A stretch of 64,000 nucleotides of DNA from assembly GCF_001544575.2 (NCBI RefSeq), contig NZ_FCNY02000022.1, forward strand, positions 1 through 64,000, in the 5' to 3' direction. Positions 33,354 to 42,140 of the stretch are shown here, one piece after another (positions within the stretch are counted from its first letter, which is position 1; every line of letters begins with the position of its first letter). A program made the translations under genes and the position numbers. The DNA is from Caballeronia cordobensis. Its GTDB lineage: Bacteria > Pseudomonadota > Gammaproteobacteria > Burkholderiales > Burkholderiaceae. The notes beneath the pieces are model-generated. The model worked only from the letters and a program-made list of their open reading frames with translations. It was not told where the DNA came from and did no database searches.

Positions 33354-34802
33354 TCAAACGTGGCCGTGCGGCGCGGCGTCCGGGGCGCCGGCGTCGTCGG
33401 TCGTGGGCGCGACGCCCGTTTCGATGAACCGCCGGCTGATGCGATGGAACCGCAAGGTCATCAGCGCGGCGACGCTCGCGAGGCCCGCCGCGAGCCCCCA
33501 CCACAGGCCCTTTGCGCCAAGCTCGAAGTGAAACGCGAGCACGTAGCCGGTCGGAAAGCCGACGCCCCAGTAGCCGAACGCGGCGGCGAGCATGGGGATG
33601 CGCGTGTCCTTGAGACCGCGCAGGCAGCCGGAGCCGACCGTCTGCATGCCGTCGACGATCTGGAACACCGCCGCGACGCTGAGGAGCGATGCGGCGAGCG
33701 CGACGGTAGACGCGTTGGCGGGATCGTCGAGATTCAGATAGAGGCCGACGATCGCATGCGGCACGGTGATCAGCACGAGGCCCGAGCACATCATGAAGCC
33801 GACGCCCAGCGCGATCGCGACGAAGCCCGCATGCCGCGCCGCGACGGACACGCCCGCGCCGACCCAGTAGCCCACGCGCACGTTCGCCGCCTGGCCGATC
33901 GCAAGCGGCACCATGAACGCGACCGACGCGACGTTGAGCGCGATCTGATGCGCGGCGAGGGGCGCTTCGCCGAGCAGGCCGACCATCATGCCGGTGGCGA
34001 GAAAGAGCGTCGATTCGACGCCGTACGTGATCGCGACCGGCCAGCCGATGCCGAACAGTTCGCCCATCAAGGGCAGGCGCGGGCGGGCGCGTACGACGAA
34101 ATGCTTGTAGCGCGGCCGCAGATGCAGCACCGCGACGAGCGCCGCCGCCGTCAGCCAGACCGTGATGGTCGTCGCCGCCGCGGAACCGAGGAAGCCTTCG
34201 CGCGGCAGGCCATACGCGCCGTGAATGAGGCCGTAGTTGAGAAAGCCGTTGACGAAGACGCCGCCGATGGAAATCCACAAGAGTCTGCGCGCCGCGCCGA
34301 TCGCGGGAAGGAACGCGCGCATCATCCCGATGCCGATGAGACTGCCGGGCGTCCCCCAGCGCAGCACCGCGCAATACTCGCCGACGTTCTTCGCGAGCGT
34401 CGCGGGCTCGTGGAACGCGAGCAGGATCGGTTCGGCATAGCTCAGCAGCACGAACGCCGGCACGGCGAGCAGCACGGACAGCACGAGGCCCGTCCAGTAG
34501 ATGCTCGGCACGCGGTCATCGGCATTCGCGCCGCGTGCATGCGCGACCGACACGGACACCGAGGTCAGCACGCCCTGCAAAAGCGTCACGACGACGAAGA
34601 AGAGATTCGCGCCCAGGCCGCCCGCGGCGAGCGCGTCCGGGCCGAGCGAGCCGAGCAGGATGGTGTCGGTGACGCCCATCGCCATCTGCGAGAGTTGCGC
34701 GATGGCGAGCGGCGCGGCGAGGCGCGCCGTATCGACAGCGTGACGCGAGAGGCTCGGCGGTCCTTGATGCGCGCGTGTGGCGCGCGTGGCTTGCGGTTGC
34801 AT
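33354..34802 (-). CDS. MATE family multidrug efflux transporter (NorM-like)
   Basis: Cation-coupled exporter in the inner membrane; 482 residues with about twelve hydrophobic segments. N- and C-terminal repeats both show the family pattern (PLAIAQLSQMAMGVTDTILL; later GLVLITVPHAIVGLYLN). It probably exports cationic drugs or fluoroquinolones in exchange for H+ or Na+, as other NorM proteins do; the substrate is not evident. Single gene with a terminator downstream at 33211-33238. Confidence 0.92.
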   Translation of the reverse strand: MQPQATRATRAHQGPPSLSRHAVDTARLAAPLAIAQLSQMAMGVTDTILLGSLGPDALAAGGLGANLFFVVVTLLQGVLTSVSVSVAHARGANADDRVPSIYWTGLVLSVLLAVPAFVLLSYAEPILLAFHEPATLAKNVGEYCAVLRWGTPGSLIGIGMMRAFLPAIGAARRLLWISIGGVFVNGFLNYGLIHGAYGLPREGFLGSAAATTITVWLTAAALVAVLHLRPRYKHFVVRARPRLPLMGELFGIGWPVAITYGVESTLFLATGMMVGLLGEAPLAAHQIALNVASVAFMVPLAIGQAANVRVGYWVGAGVSVAARHAGFVAIALGVGFMMCSGLVLITVPHAIVGLYLNLDDPANASTVALAASLLSVAAVFQIVDGMQTVGSGCLRGLKDTRIPMLAAAFGYWGVGFPTGYVLAFHFELGAKGLWWGLAAGLASVAALMTLRFHRISRRFIETGVAPTTDDAGAPDAAPHGHV

Positions 34803-35030
34803 GGTTGACCGGATCGAAACGATGACGGCGCATCAGTCAGTGCACTGAGCGCCGTGGACTGGAAAGCGAAGGGGCAAAGATCGAAGCGCAGACGCGCTGA
34901 CGGGAACCGACGCTGAAACCAGAACGAAAGACGACTAGCTTATTGCGTCGCGCGCGCCGTGTCGATGACGCGTTCGCTTATGGCCGGGTTTTGGCAAGCG
35001 CGCGGCGTGTGCGCGCAAGTGCGCGCGACA

Positions 35031-35252
35031 CTATTTGGGCGCGCGAACGTGGATGGTCTGGCCGTCGATCTTCACTTTCTGGCCCGCGCGGATCTTGCAG
35101 GTCTTGCGCATCTCGACCTGGCCGTTGACGGTGACATCGCCCATTGCGACGCGCGCCTTCGCCGAGCCGCCGCTGTCCGCGAGACCCATGATCTTGAGCA
35201 GGTTGTGAAGTTCGATGTAGTCGCCCGTGAGGGTGAAGTGCAGTGCAGGCAT
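35031..35252 (-). CDS. S4-domain RNA-binding protein (YbcJ-like)
   Basis: A 73-residue protein that is almost entirely an S4 RNA-binding domain: DYIELHNLLKIMGLADSGG, then AKARVAMGDVTVNGQVEMRK and KIRAGQKVKIDGQTI. Relatives such as YbcJ/YaaA bind RNA or ribosomes, with unknown detailed roles. The ATG at 35252 begins MPALHFTLTG. A single gene; longer in-frame extensions upstream are not family-like. Confidence 0.88.
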   Translation of the reverse strand: MPALHFTLTGDYIELHNLLKIMGLADSGGSAKARVAMGDVTVNGQVEMRKTCKIRAGQKVKIDGQTIHVRAPK

Positions 35253-35553
35253 GGAGCGGGTGAAACAGGAAAGGCCTCCATGATAAACCACGGCCGCCGC
35301 CGCTTCGGGCATGCGCCGTGCTGTTCGCTGTGCGGACGCCGGTAATCCGGTCGCAAGCGGGTCGATTGGCAAATGTAGCCAGATGAAACGGTCGGTAACA
35401 ATGACTGGTTTTCGCGAACTCGCCCGATCGCACGCCGGTCCGACCTGTTGATCGATGCAGCTTCGGTCATCTTGCCAATCGACAAAAGTCGCGCGGACGC
35501 CTGCTTCACGTCGTTCGGGCGCCGCCGACGCCAACTAAAGAGAGGACTAGCTC
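35253..35553. other. Intergenic region with a spaced 12-bp inverted repeat
   Basis: About 300 bp between divergent genes with no convincing ORF. GTCGATTGGCAA at 35361-35372 is matched by its reverse complement TTGCCAATCGAC at 35472-35483, 99 bp apart. No clear promoter hexamers were identified, but AAAGAGAGG at 35536-35544 serves as ribosome binding site for the next gene. Confidence 0.5.
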
Positions 35554-36003
35554 ATGACTCGCGCACGAATTCTTCTGATCGGTTCCGCCATCGCCACCCT
35601 CGCCGCGTCGGGCGCTTACGCGCAGACCGCGACGCAACCCGCGCCGGTGCAGGCGCAGACGCAAATGCAGGCCCAGATGCAGCCCGCGCCGGATGCCGCG
35701 GCAACCGGGCAGATCGCGGGCCAGGCGCCTGTGACACCGCCGCAGCACAACGTCGTCGCGCCCGCGCCGACCGATCCGCTCGTCCAGCGCCGCAACGCGA
35801 ACGCGGAGGCGAACGCCGAATACAGCGCGTCGAAGAAGGCGTCGAAGGCCGAACTGAAGGCGCAAAACCAGCAGGCCAAGGCGCAGTACAAGGAGGAAGT
35901 CAAGAACGCGAAGATCAACCGCAAGGCGGACAAGGACGCCGCCCGCGCGGAACTGAACGCGACGGAGCCGCGCGCGCCGAAGGACACGGGCCTGCAGCAC
36001 TGA
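35554..36003 (+). CDS. Secreted Ala/Gln/Lys-rich hypothetical protein (149 residues)
   Basis: I do not recognise a family. A Sec signal peptide (MTRARILLIGSAIATLAAS, cleaved near GAYA-QT) leads to a Gln/Pro-rich middle with MQAQ-type repeats, then a charged helical C-terminal half rich in Ala, Lys and Asn (SKKASKAELKAQNQQAKAQY). It is probably periplasmic and partly disordered or coiled. A second small protein of the same style follows 61 nt later, suggesting a related pair. Confidence 0.72.
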   Translation: MTRARILLIGSAIATLAASGAYAQTATQPAPVQAQTQMQAQMQPAPDAAATGQIAGQAPVTPPQHNVVAPAPTDPLVQRRNANAEANAEYSASKKASKAELKAQNQQAKAQYKEEVKNAKINRKADKDAARAELNATEPRAPKDTGLQH

Positions 36004-36064
36004 GCGTGAAGCGCCGCGAAGCCGTCATGGCTTCGCGGCAATGCATTGGGAAAGGGAGGACATC

Positions 36065-36322
36065 ATGAATCGAAAAGCACATGCACTACTGGCCGCGCTG
36101 ATCGCGGGAACGTTCGCGAGCGTAAGCGTGGCATCGATCGCGCAGACGACGAGCGACGCCCCGACGAAGGCGGATCAGAAGGCCGCGAAGAAGCAGGCCG
36201 AAGCCGACAAGGACGCCGCCGTCGCGCAGGCCAAGGCCGACAAGAAGAAGACGGAGGCGCAATCCGAAGCCAACGAAGCCGCCGCCGACGCCAAGGTGAA
36301 GAACGCGAAGAAGGCGCAATAA
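36065..36322 (+). CDS. Secreted Ala/Lys-rich small protein (85 residues)
   Basis: I do not recognise a family. A signal peptide (MNRKAHALLAALIAGTFAS to about residue 27) precedes a highly charged Ala/Lys/Asp/Glu region with heptad-like repeats (ADQKAAKKQAEADKDAAVAQ), expected to be one long helix, reminiscent of small Lpp-like or histone-H1-like periplasmic proteins. AGGAC precedes the ATG. Composition matches the C-terminal half of the preceding gene, so the two may share origin. Confidence 0.72.
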   Translation: MNRKAHALLAALIAGTFASVSVASIAQTTSDAPTKADQKAAKKQAEADKDAAVAQAKADKKKTEAQSEANEAAADAKVKNAKKAQ

Positions 36323-36343
36323 CCCTGTTTGCGAGAACGATGC

Positions 36344-36371
36344 GAGCCCGGTTCCCCTGCGGACCGGGCTC
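36344..36371 (+). terminator. Possible terminator after the small secreted-protein pair
   Basis: GAGCCCGGT and ACCGGGCTC form a 9-bp stem with a 10-nt loop, 21 bp after the stop. The T tract is poor (CTTGCATTT), so efficiency is doubtful. Confidence 0.5.
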
Positions 36372-36422
36372 CTTGCATTTGGGGCCAAAAGCCTAGCCAA
36401 GCCAAGGACTTGCGCGCGCGGG

Positions 36423-36438
36423 TTGTATGGATATACAG
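36423..36438. promoter_or_regulatory. LexA-like box upstream of the UvrD-like helicase gene
   Basis: TTGT-atggatat-ACAG differs from the CTGT-N8-ACAG LexA consensus at one core base. It ends 31 bp before the chosen GTG start of a UvrD/Rep-type helicase. In E. coli uvrD is itself LexA-controlled, which supports a weak SOS box. Confidence 0.5.
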
Positions 36439-36469
36439 TGTGCGTCACCTTTTCCCGCCGTCTCTCTCC

Positions 36470-38590
36470 GTGCTCACGCTTCCTGACACCGTTGCCGAAT
36501 CCGCCGCACAGCAGGCCGCCGACTATCTTGCCAAGCTCAACGAGGCGCAGCGCGCGGCCGTCGAATTCGGCGTCGATGAACCCGGCCATCGCGGCGGGCC
36601 GCTGCTCGTCATCGCCGGCGCGGGTTCGGGCAAGACGAACACGCTTGCGCATCGCGTCGCGCATCTGCTGGTCAAGGGCGCGGACCCGCATCGCATCCTG
36701 CTGCTCACGTTTTCGCGGCGCGCGGCGCTCGAAATGACGCGGCGGGTGTCGCGCATCGCCATGAACGCGCTCGGAAAGAGAAGCGCCATCGCGCAGGGTC
36801 TGACGTGGTCCGGCACCTTCCATAGCGTCGGCGCGCGGCTGTTGCGCGATTACGCCGATCTCGTCGGCCTCGCGCCGTCGTTTACGATCAACGACCGCGA
36901 GGATTCCGCCGATCTCATGAATCTCGTGCGGCACGAGCTCGGCCTGTCGTCGAAGGAAAAGCGCTTTCCGGCGAAGTCGACGTGTTTCGCGATCTATTCG
37001 CGCGTCGTCAATACGGGCGCATCGCTTGGCCGCGTGCTCGACCAGTCGTATCCGTGGTGCCGCGAGTGGGAAGCCGACCTCAAACGCCTTTTCGCCGCCT
37101 ATGTCAGCGCGAAACAAGCGCAAAGCGTGCTCGATTACGACGATCTGCTGCTCTACTGGTCGCATCTCGCGGCGGAGCCATCGGTGGCCGCGGATCTCGC
37201 GAGCCGCTTCGATCACGTGCTCGTCGACGAATATCAGGACACGAACCGTCTGCAGGCGTCCATTCTTCTCGCGATGAAACCGGACGGCCGCGGCCTCACG
37301 GTCGTCGGCGACGACGCGCAGTCCATCTATTCGTTTCGCGGCGCGACGGTGCGCAACATCCTCGATTTTCCCGGCCATTTCGATCCGCCCGCCGCGACTG
37401 TCACGCTGGATCGCAACTATCGCTCGACGCAGCCGATTCTCGAGGCGTCGAACGCGGTCATCGGCATGGCGAGCGAGCGCTACACGAAGAATCTGTGGAC
37501 CGACAAGGCATCGGCGCAAAAGCCGCGCGTCGTCTCCGTCGCGGACGAGGCCGATCAGGCGCGCTATGTCGTCGAGAAAGTGCTGGAGGCGCGCGAGGCG
37601 GGCATGAAGCTCAAGGCGCAGGCGGTGCTTTTTCGCGCGGCGCATCACAGCGCGACGCTCGAAATCGAGCTTACGCGCCGGAACATTCCGTTCGTGAAGT
37701 TCGGCGGGCTGAAGTTTCTCGATTCGGTCCACGTGAAGGACGTGCTTGCGGTGCTGCGCTGGGCGGAGAATCCGCGCGATCGCGTAGCGGGCTTTCGCGT
37801 CGCGCAACTGTTGCCGGGCGTCGGTCCCGCCATTGCCGGGCGCTTGCTCGATAGCGTGAGCGCGCCGGACGCGGTCGCATCGAGCGCCATTGCAGCGTTC
37901 CAGGCGCCTGCACGAGCGAGCGACGACTGGCCACGCTTCGTCGGCCTGATGGCGAAGCTCTGTGGCCACGCGACGGGCTGGCCCGCCGAGTTCGAGATGA
38001 TCCGGCGCTGGTACGAGCCGCATCTGGAACGCAATCACGAGGACGCGGCGATCCGCATCGGCGACGTCTTGCAGATGGAAAGCATCGCGGCGACGTATCC
38101 GACGCGCGAGCGCTTTCTCACCGAACTCACGCTCGATCCGCCCGATGCGACCAGCGACGAATCCGGCGTGCCGCTGCTCGACGAGGATTATCTGATTCTC
38201 TCGACCATCCATTCGGCGAAGGGTCAGGAATGGCGCAACGTGTTCGTCCTGAACGGCGTGGATGGCTGCATTCCGTCCGATCTCGGCACGGGCAGCGACG
38301 AGGAAATCGACGAAGAAAGGCGTCTGCTCTACGTCGCGATGACGCGCGCGAAGGAAGATCTGCACATCGTCACGCCGCAGCGTTTCTACGTCCACAACCA
38401 GACGCATCTCGGCGACCGGCACGTGTGGGCGCAGCGCACGCGCTTCATTCCGCCGCATCTGATGCAGAACTTCGAGGCGGCGGCGTGGCCGCCGGTGATC
38501 GCGCCCGCCGCGCCGACGGCGGCGGGGCTCGCGGCGGCCGCGAAAGCGAAGCTCGATATCGCGGCGCGCCTGAAGGGAATGTGGGACTGA
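36470..38590 (+). CDS. UvrD/Rep family ATP-dependent DNA helicase
   Basis: Superfamily 1A 3'-5' helicase of 706 residues. Walker A is AGAGSGKTNTL, motif II is VDEYQDTN, motif III VVGDDAQSIYSFRGA and motif VI VAMTRAKEDLHI, so all core motifs are intact. It is related to UvrD and Rep but is probably a paralogue; members act in repair, replication restart or clearing of RecA. No ATG lies near the N-terminal Q motif; GTG 36470 gives a conserved start, and GTG 36440 is an alternative inside the LexA-like site region. The next gene converges on it. Confidence 0.9.
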   Translation: MLTLPDTVAESAAQQAADYLAKLNEAQRAAVEFGVDEPGHRGGPLLVIAGAGSGKTNTLAHRVAHLLVKGADPHRILLLTFSRRAALEMTRRVSRIAMNALGKRSAIAQGLTWSGTFHSVGARLLRDYADLVGLAPSFTINDREDSADLMNLVRHELGLSSKEKRFPAKSTCFAIYSRVVNTGASLGRVLDQSYPWCREWEADLKRLFAAYVSAKQAQSVLDYDDLLLYWSHLAAEPSVAADLASRFDHVLVDEYQDTNRLQASILLAMKPDGRGLTVVGDDAQSIYSFRGATVRNILDFPGHFDPPAATVTLDRNYRSTQPILEASNAVIGMASERYTKNLWTDKASAQKPRVVSVADEADQARYVVEKVLEAREAGMKLKAQAVLFRAAHHSATLEIELTRRNIPFVKFGGLKFLDSVHVKDVLAVLRWAENPRDRVAGFRVAQLLPGVGPAIAGRLLDSVSAPDAVASSAIAAFQAPARASDDWPRFVGLMAKLCGHATGWPAEFEMIRRWYEPHLERNHEDAAIRIGDVLQMESIAATYPTRERFLTELTLDPPDATSDESGVPLLDEDYLILSTIHSAKGQEWRNVFVLNGVDGCIPSDLGTGSDEEIDEERRLLYVAMTRAKEDLHIVTPQRFYVHNQTHLGDRHVWAQRTRFIPPHLMQNFEAAAWPPVIAPAAPTAAGLAAAAKAKLDIAARLKGMWD

Positions 38591-38604
38591 AAAACGAGCA
38601 GCGC

Positions 38605-39369
38605 TTACCGCTGCGCCCGCGACGTGCTCGGCGCGCGCGGCGCCGGCGCGAAGATGCTGCGCAGCCACGCGGCGAAGCGCGTGAAGCCGTCGTGAGGCTC
38701 TTCGACGAAAAGCTCGGGCCGCAGCGAGCGCAGATATTCCAGCACCTGCTGCGCTTCCTGCTTCTGAATCGAACCGTAGACGATGCCCAGACGCAGCAGG
38801 CAGCGCAGTTCGCCGAGCTTCTCGCGCGCCGTCGAGCCCACGCTCGTTTCCACCGAAATCTTCGTTTCGTACACGCGCTGGCGCAGCGAATCGGCGAGAC
38901 GCCATGCGGGCGTCTGCATCTTTTCCTCGACTTCGCGGATATCCGCCGCCGCCGACTTGATTTGCGAGGCGAGCATGTCCACTTGCGACAGGTCGCCCTT
39001 CGCTTCGGTGACGATCGCCGTCGCCCATTCGCGCGACGCCTTCACGAGATCCTCCGCGGTCCAGTCGGCGCGGATCGCGAACGCGAAGCCGTGCTCGGCG
39101 GCCTGACGGATCAGGATTTCGACGACGTCGGGAAACTCCTTGTCGAGCGCGCGCTTGGCCCAGGCGTACTGGCCGTGCGTGAGCATGCGCTGCACGGCCT
39201 GCTCGGTGAGCGGCGTGTTGTTGTCGAGCAGCTTCGCGCGCAGGAAGTCCTCGAACGACGGCGTGACGAATTGTGGATCGAGCTTCAGCGACAGACGCAG
39301 AAACGCTTCGAAGTCGCGTTCCAGCGAAGCGATCGTCTCGTCGCGAAGCGACAGGGTGATTTGACGCAT
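38605..39369 (-). CDS. Conserved hypothetical protein, 254 residues
   Basis: I do not recognise a domain. The N-terminus MRQITLSLRDETIASLERDF reads like a cytosolic soluble protein; no signal peptide, membrane segment or catalytic motif is seen. A central region (residues about 110-190) is rich in Ala, Glu and Lys and predicted to be helical. The C-terminus is basic and Pro/Ala-rich. Base and codon use match neighbours, so it looks native. It converges on the helicase gene with a 14-nt gap. Confidence 0.78.
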   Translation of the reverse strand: MRQITLSLRDETIASLERDFEAFLRLSLKLDPQFVTPSFEDFLRAKLLDNNTPLTEQAVQRMLTHGQYAWAKRALDKEFPDVVEILIRQAAEHGFAFAIRADWTAEDLVKASREWATAIVTEAKGDLSQVDMLASQIKSAAADIREVEEKMQTPAWRLADSLRQRVYETKISVETSVGSTAREKLGELRCLLRLGIVYGSIQKQEAQQVLEYLRSLRPELFVEEPHDGFTRFAAWLRSIFAPAPRAPSTSRAQR

Positions 39370-39534
39370 GTTGGTTCCCGGTTCCGCTCTCCAGTGTCCC
39401 GGAGGCGGGAAATGCTGGCGGCGCCGCGTTTCAGGCGGAGTCCATTCGTTTCTGATATCGGCGCGATTTCCGGGAACTTGAGGCTTCTTCGAGGCTTTTT
39501 GAAAGCCGATCGGCAGTGGATCGGCGGAAAACGT

Positions 39535-39858
39535 TTAGCCCAGCACGACGAACTGCCACAGGAAAAATACCGCGAGCGACACCGCAATCGTCACCAGCGG
39601 CCGTTTCGTGAACACGCAAACGATAACCGCGACGAGCGCCGCCACGAGCTGCGGATTGCGCCATGTGATTTCGGCGCCGTCGCCGTGCGGCGAGACCGTC
39701 ATCGGCACGATGATCGCGGTGAGCACCGTCACCGGCACGAACGAGAGCGCGGTGCGCACGACCGGCGGAAACGGCAGGCGCTCGCCCAGCACGAAGACGG
39801 CGGCGCGGATCACGTACGTCACCAGCGCCATGCCCAGGATCAGCCAGACGTAGTTCAT
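39535..39858 (-). CDS. azlD: AzlD family branched-chain amino acid export subunit
   Basis: Small partner of AzlC, 107 residues with about three to four hydrophobic segments (MNYVWLILGMALVTYVIRAA, then ALSFVPVTVLTAIIVP). AzlCD exports branched-chain amino acids or their analogues in Bacillus. The start overlaps the azlC stop by 4 nt (ATGA), so the two subunits are coupled. Confidence 0.9.
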   Translation of the reverse strand: MNYVWLILGMALVTYVIRAAVFVLGERLPFPPVVRTALSFVPVTVLTAIIVPMTVSPHGDGAEITWRNPQLVAALVAVIVCVFTKRPLVTIAVSLAVFFLWQFVVLG

Positions 39859-40598
39859 TGCGTGCGCTCCTTGGCGTTCTTGAGGCGCTGCTTCGTCTGC
39901 GGCCGGTTTTCCATGAGCGAGAGCACCATGCCGACCGCGACGCCCACGAACACGGCGGCGAGCAGCCCGAGCTTGTACGGCCAGCCTTGCCACGCGAACG
40001 ACAGCACGCCCGAAGCCGCCGCCGCCGCGATGAAGCGCACCGCGACGAGCTGCGGAACGATGATGGCGATGAACGTCGCGACCATCGCGAAGTCGAGGCC
40101 GAGCGACTTCAGGCCGGGAAACGCCGCGCCGAACAGCAGGCCGGCGAGCGTCCACAACTGCCAGTTCAGATACATCGCGACGCCGGAGCCGAGGAAGTAG
40201 TGCGGACCGGTTTCGCCCGGCGCGCGCTTCTGATAGTGCGCGTAGACGACGGCAAAGACTTCGTCCGTCATGAGGCCCGCGAGCGCCCAGCGCCAGCGGC
40301 GCGGCAGATGCGCGACATACGGCGAGAGCGTCGCCGAATAGAGCACGTGACGCAGATTGACGACGAGCGTCGTCGCCCAGATGACGGCGAAGCTCGCGTG
40401 CGATGCGATCAGCCCGACCGCGATGAACTGCGCCGAGCCCGCGAACACGGCGAGCGACATGAGCTGGCCGTGCCAGAGCGTCAGCGGGCTCGCGGTGACG
40501 AGCGTGCCGAAGATCACGCCGAAGGGCGCGGCGCCGATCATCATCGGGATGGTGTCGCGCGCGCCAGCGGCGAATTCGCGCAAAGGTGATGCGTTCAA
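39855..40598 (-). CDS. azlC: AzlC family branched-chain amino acid permease
   Basis: Large subunit of the AzlCD exporter, 247 residues with about seven to eight hydrophobic segments. Family motifs are APFGVIFGTLVT, AGSAQFIAVGL and the NLRHVLYSATLSPY stretch. The start is TTG at 40598: AGGAGGA stands five to six bases upstream of it and no ATG or GTG is suitably placed; a frame start at 40631 would precede the ribosome binding site. It follows the AraC-type gene by 88 bp and overlaps azlD by 4 nt. Confidence 0.9.
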   Translation of the reverse strand: MNASPLREFAAGARDTIPMMIGAAPFGVIFGTLVTASPLTLWHGQLMSLAVFAGSAQFIAVGLIASHASFAVIWATTLVVNLRHVLYSATLSPYVAHLPRRWRWALAGLMTDEVFAVVYAHYQKRAPGETGPHYFLGSGVAMYLNWQLWTLAGLLFGAAFPGLKSLGLDFAMVATFIAIIVPQLVAVRFIAAAAASGVLSFAWQGWPYKLGLLAAVFVGVAVGMVLSLMENRPQTKQRLKNAKERTQ

Positions 40599-40686
40599 GA
40601 TGGTCCTCCTATGAAAGCGGAGGATACGCAACGCGCCGCCTGGGACGCTTGTACGTTCTTGCGCTCATCGGGTTCAGGGTGTGAAT

Positions 40687-41508
40687 TCAGCGCCAGCGGC
40701 CGGGCGGCACGCCGAACGTGCGTTTGAAATGCCGCGTGAAATGGCTCTGGTCGGTGAAGCCGCTCGCCGCGGCGACGTCCGTCACGGATGCGCCCGCGCG
40801 CAAGGCGGGCAACGCGCGCACGATACGCATCTGATTGCGCCACGCGTGCGGCGCGAGGCCGGTTTCGCGCGTGAAGAGGCGCGCGGCGTGGAAGGTCGAG
40901 AGACCGACGGTTTGCGCCAGATCGGCGAGCGTGAGCGGTTCGAGCAGATCGTCGGCGAGGCGCGATTTCATCGTTGCGACGCGGCGCGCGTCGGCGGCGA
41001 GCGGCGCGACGGCCGGACGTTCGAGCGCGTGGCGGGCGAGCAGCGTGCTCGTGGCATCGACGAGGGCCAGTTCCGCGGCGAGCGGGTCCGCGCCGTTTTC
41101 CAGCAGCCGGTGCGCGATCACCAGACGCCGCGCGAGATCGGGATCGCGAATGATATCGACCGGAAACCACGGCGACGCGGCCTTCTGCGCCGACATCGCG
41201 TGCGCGAGATCTTCGACGAACGGCACCGGCAGATAGAACACGCGATAGCGCCAGCCCGCATCGACCGCCCGCGCGCCCGTGTGCAGTTCGCCCGGATTGA
41301 TGACCGGCACAGAGCCCGCTTCGGCCACGTGATGCGCGCCGCGATAGTCGTAGCATTCCGCGCCCGCCTCGATCACGGGCACCGTATAGGCGTCGTGCCA
41401 GTGCGGCGTGAATTCGTGATCGTAGTATTCGGCCGTGACCATGTCCGCGTCCGGCACGAGCGGCGAGCGCCAGTAGCGTGCGGCATTGCGGAAGCGGGCG
41501 GCGTTCAT
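40687..41508 (-). CDS. AraC family transcriptional regulator
   Basis: A 273-residue regulator with an N-terminal cupin-type AraC ligand domain (HWHDAYTVPVIEAGAECYDY, the usual ligand-site region) and a C-terminal double HTH (LADLAQTVGLSTFHAARLF; VTDVAAASGFTDQSHFTRHF). It is transcribed toward azlCD, so it probably controls that exporter, perhaps in response to an amino acid. Start ATG at 41508. Confidence 0.9.
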   Translation of the reverse strand: MNAARFRNAARYWRSPLVPDADMVTAEYYDHEFTPHWHDAYTVPVIEAGAECYDYRGAHHVAEAGSVPVINPGELHTGARAVDAGWRYRVFYLPVPFVEDLAHAMSAQKAASPWFPVDIIRDPDLARRLVIAHRLLENGADPLAAELALVDATSTLLARHALERPAVAPLAADARRVATMKSRLADDLLEPLTLADLAQTVGLSTFHAARLFTRETGLAPHAWRNQMRIVRALPALRAGASVTDVAAASGFTDQSHFTRHFKRTFGVPPGRWR

Positions 41509-41582
41509 GGTTCACGAATTTCGGGACGGGCGGAACCGCCTAGTTTACAACTTTGCTTCGCGCCGCACCGGACAGTTGCGCG

Positions 41583-42059
41583 TCACTTCACCGGTATGGT
41601 CGTGCCTTCGGGCACGGGCACCGCCGTCACGCTGTTCTTCGGGCTGCCGGTCGCGATGCGGTCGCTGTAGGTCATGTAGACGAGCGTGTTGCGCTTCGCA
41701 TCGACGATGCGCACCACGTGCAGCGTCTTGAAGATGAACGACATGCCGGCCGAAAACACGTCGGTTTTCTGCTTGAGCGGCTGCGTGATCTTGATCGGCC
41801 CGACCTGGCGGCAGGCGATGGACGCTTCGGACGGATCTTCCGCGATGCCGAGCGTGCCTTTGACGCCGCCCGTGCGCGCCCGCGACACATAGCAGGTCAC
41901 GCCTTGCACCAGCGGATCGTCATAGGCCTCGACGGTCACGCGGTCCGAACCGGTGAAACGGAAGTTGGTGTTGACGCTGGCGATTTCCTCGGCATGCGCG
42001 AGTCCCGCGCCGGAAATCATCATGAGCGGTGCGGCGAGCGCGAGAAATAAGCGTTTCAT
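41583..42059 (-). CDS. creA: CreA family periplasmic protein
   Basis: A 158-residue exported protein of the CreA family, unknown function. The signal peptide runs MKRLFLALAAPLMMISGAG to LAHA, cleaved before EEIASV. The family stretch GVTCYVSRARTGGVKGTLG and the Cys pair (CYVSRA, ACRQVG) are conserved. In E. coli creA sits beside the creBCD two-component genes; none is present here. Confidence 0.9.
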   Translation of the reverse strand: MKRLFLALAAPLMMISGAGLAHAEEIASVNTNFRFTGSDRVTVEAYDDPLVQGVTCYVSRARTGGVKGTLGIAEDPSEASIACRQVGPIKITQPLKQKTDVFSAGMSFIFKTLHVVRIVDAKRNTLVYMTYSDRIATGSPKNSVTAVPVPEGTTIPVK

Positions 42060-42072
42060 CGGCTTCCTTCGG

Positions 42073-42107
42073 AAAAAGAGAAAGGGCGTCGTATTGTATC
42101 GACGCCC
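42073..42107 (-). terminator. Terminator downstream of the 24-residue membrane peptide gene
   Basis: GGGCGTCG and CGACGCCC form an 8-bp stem with an 8-nt loop. On the minus strand it is followed by TTTCTCTTTTTCC, so it ends transcripts arriving from 42215 before creA. Confidence 0.65.
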
Positions 42108-42140
42108 CTGGCTCTTTTTGATACATCGCCGCGCTGCCGG

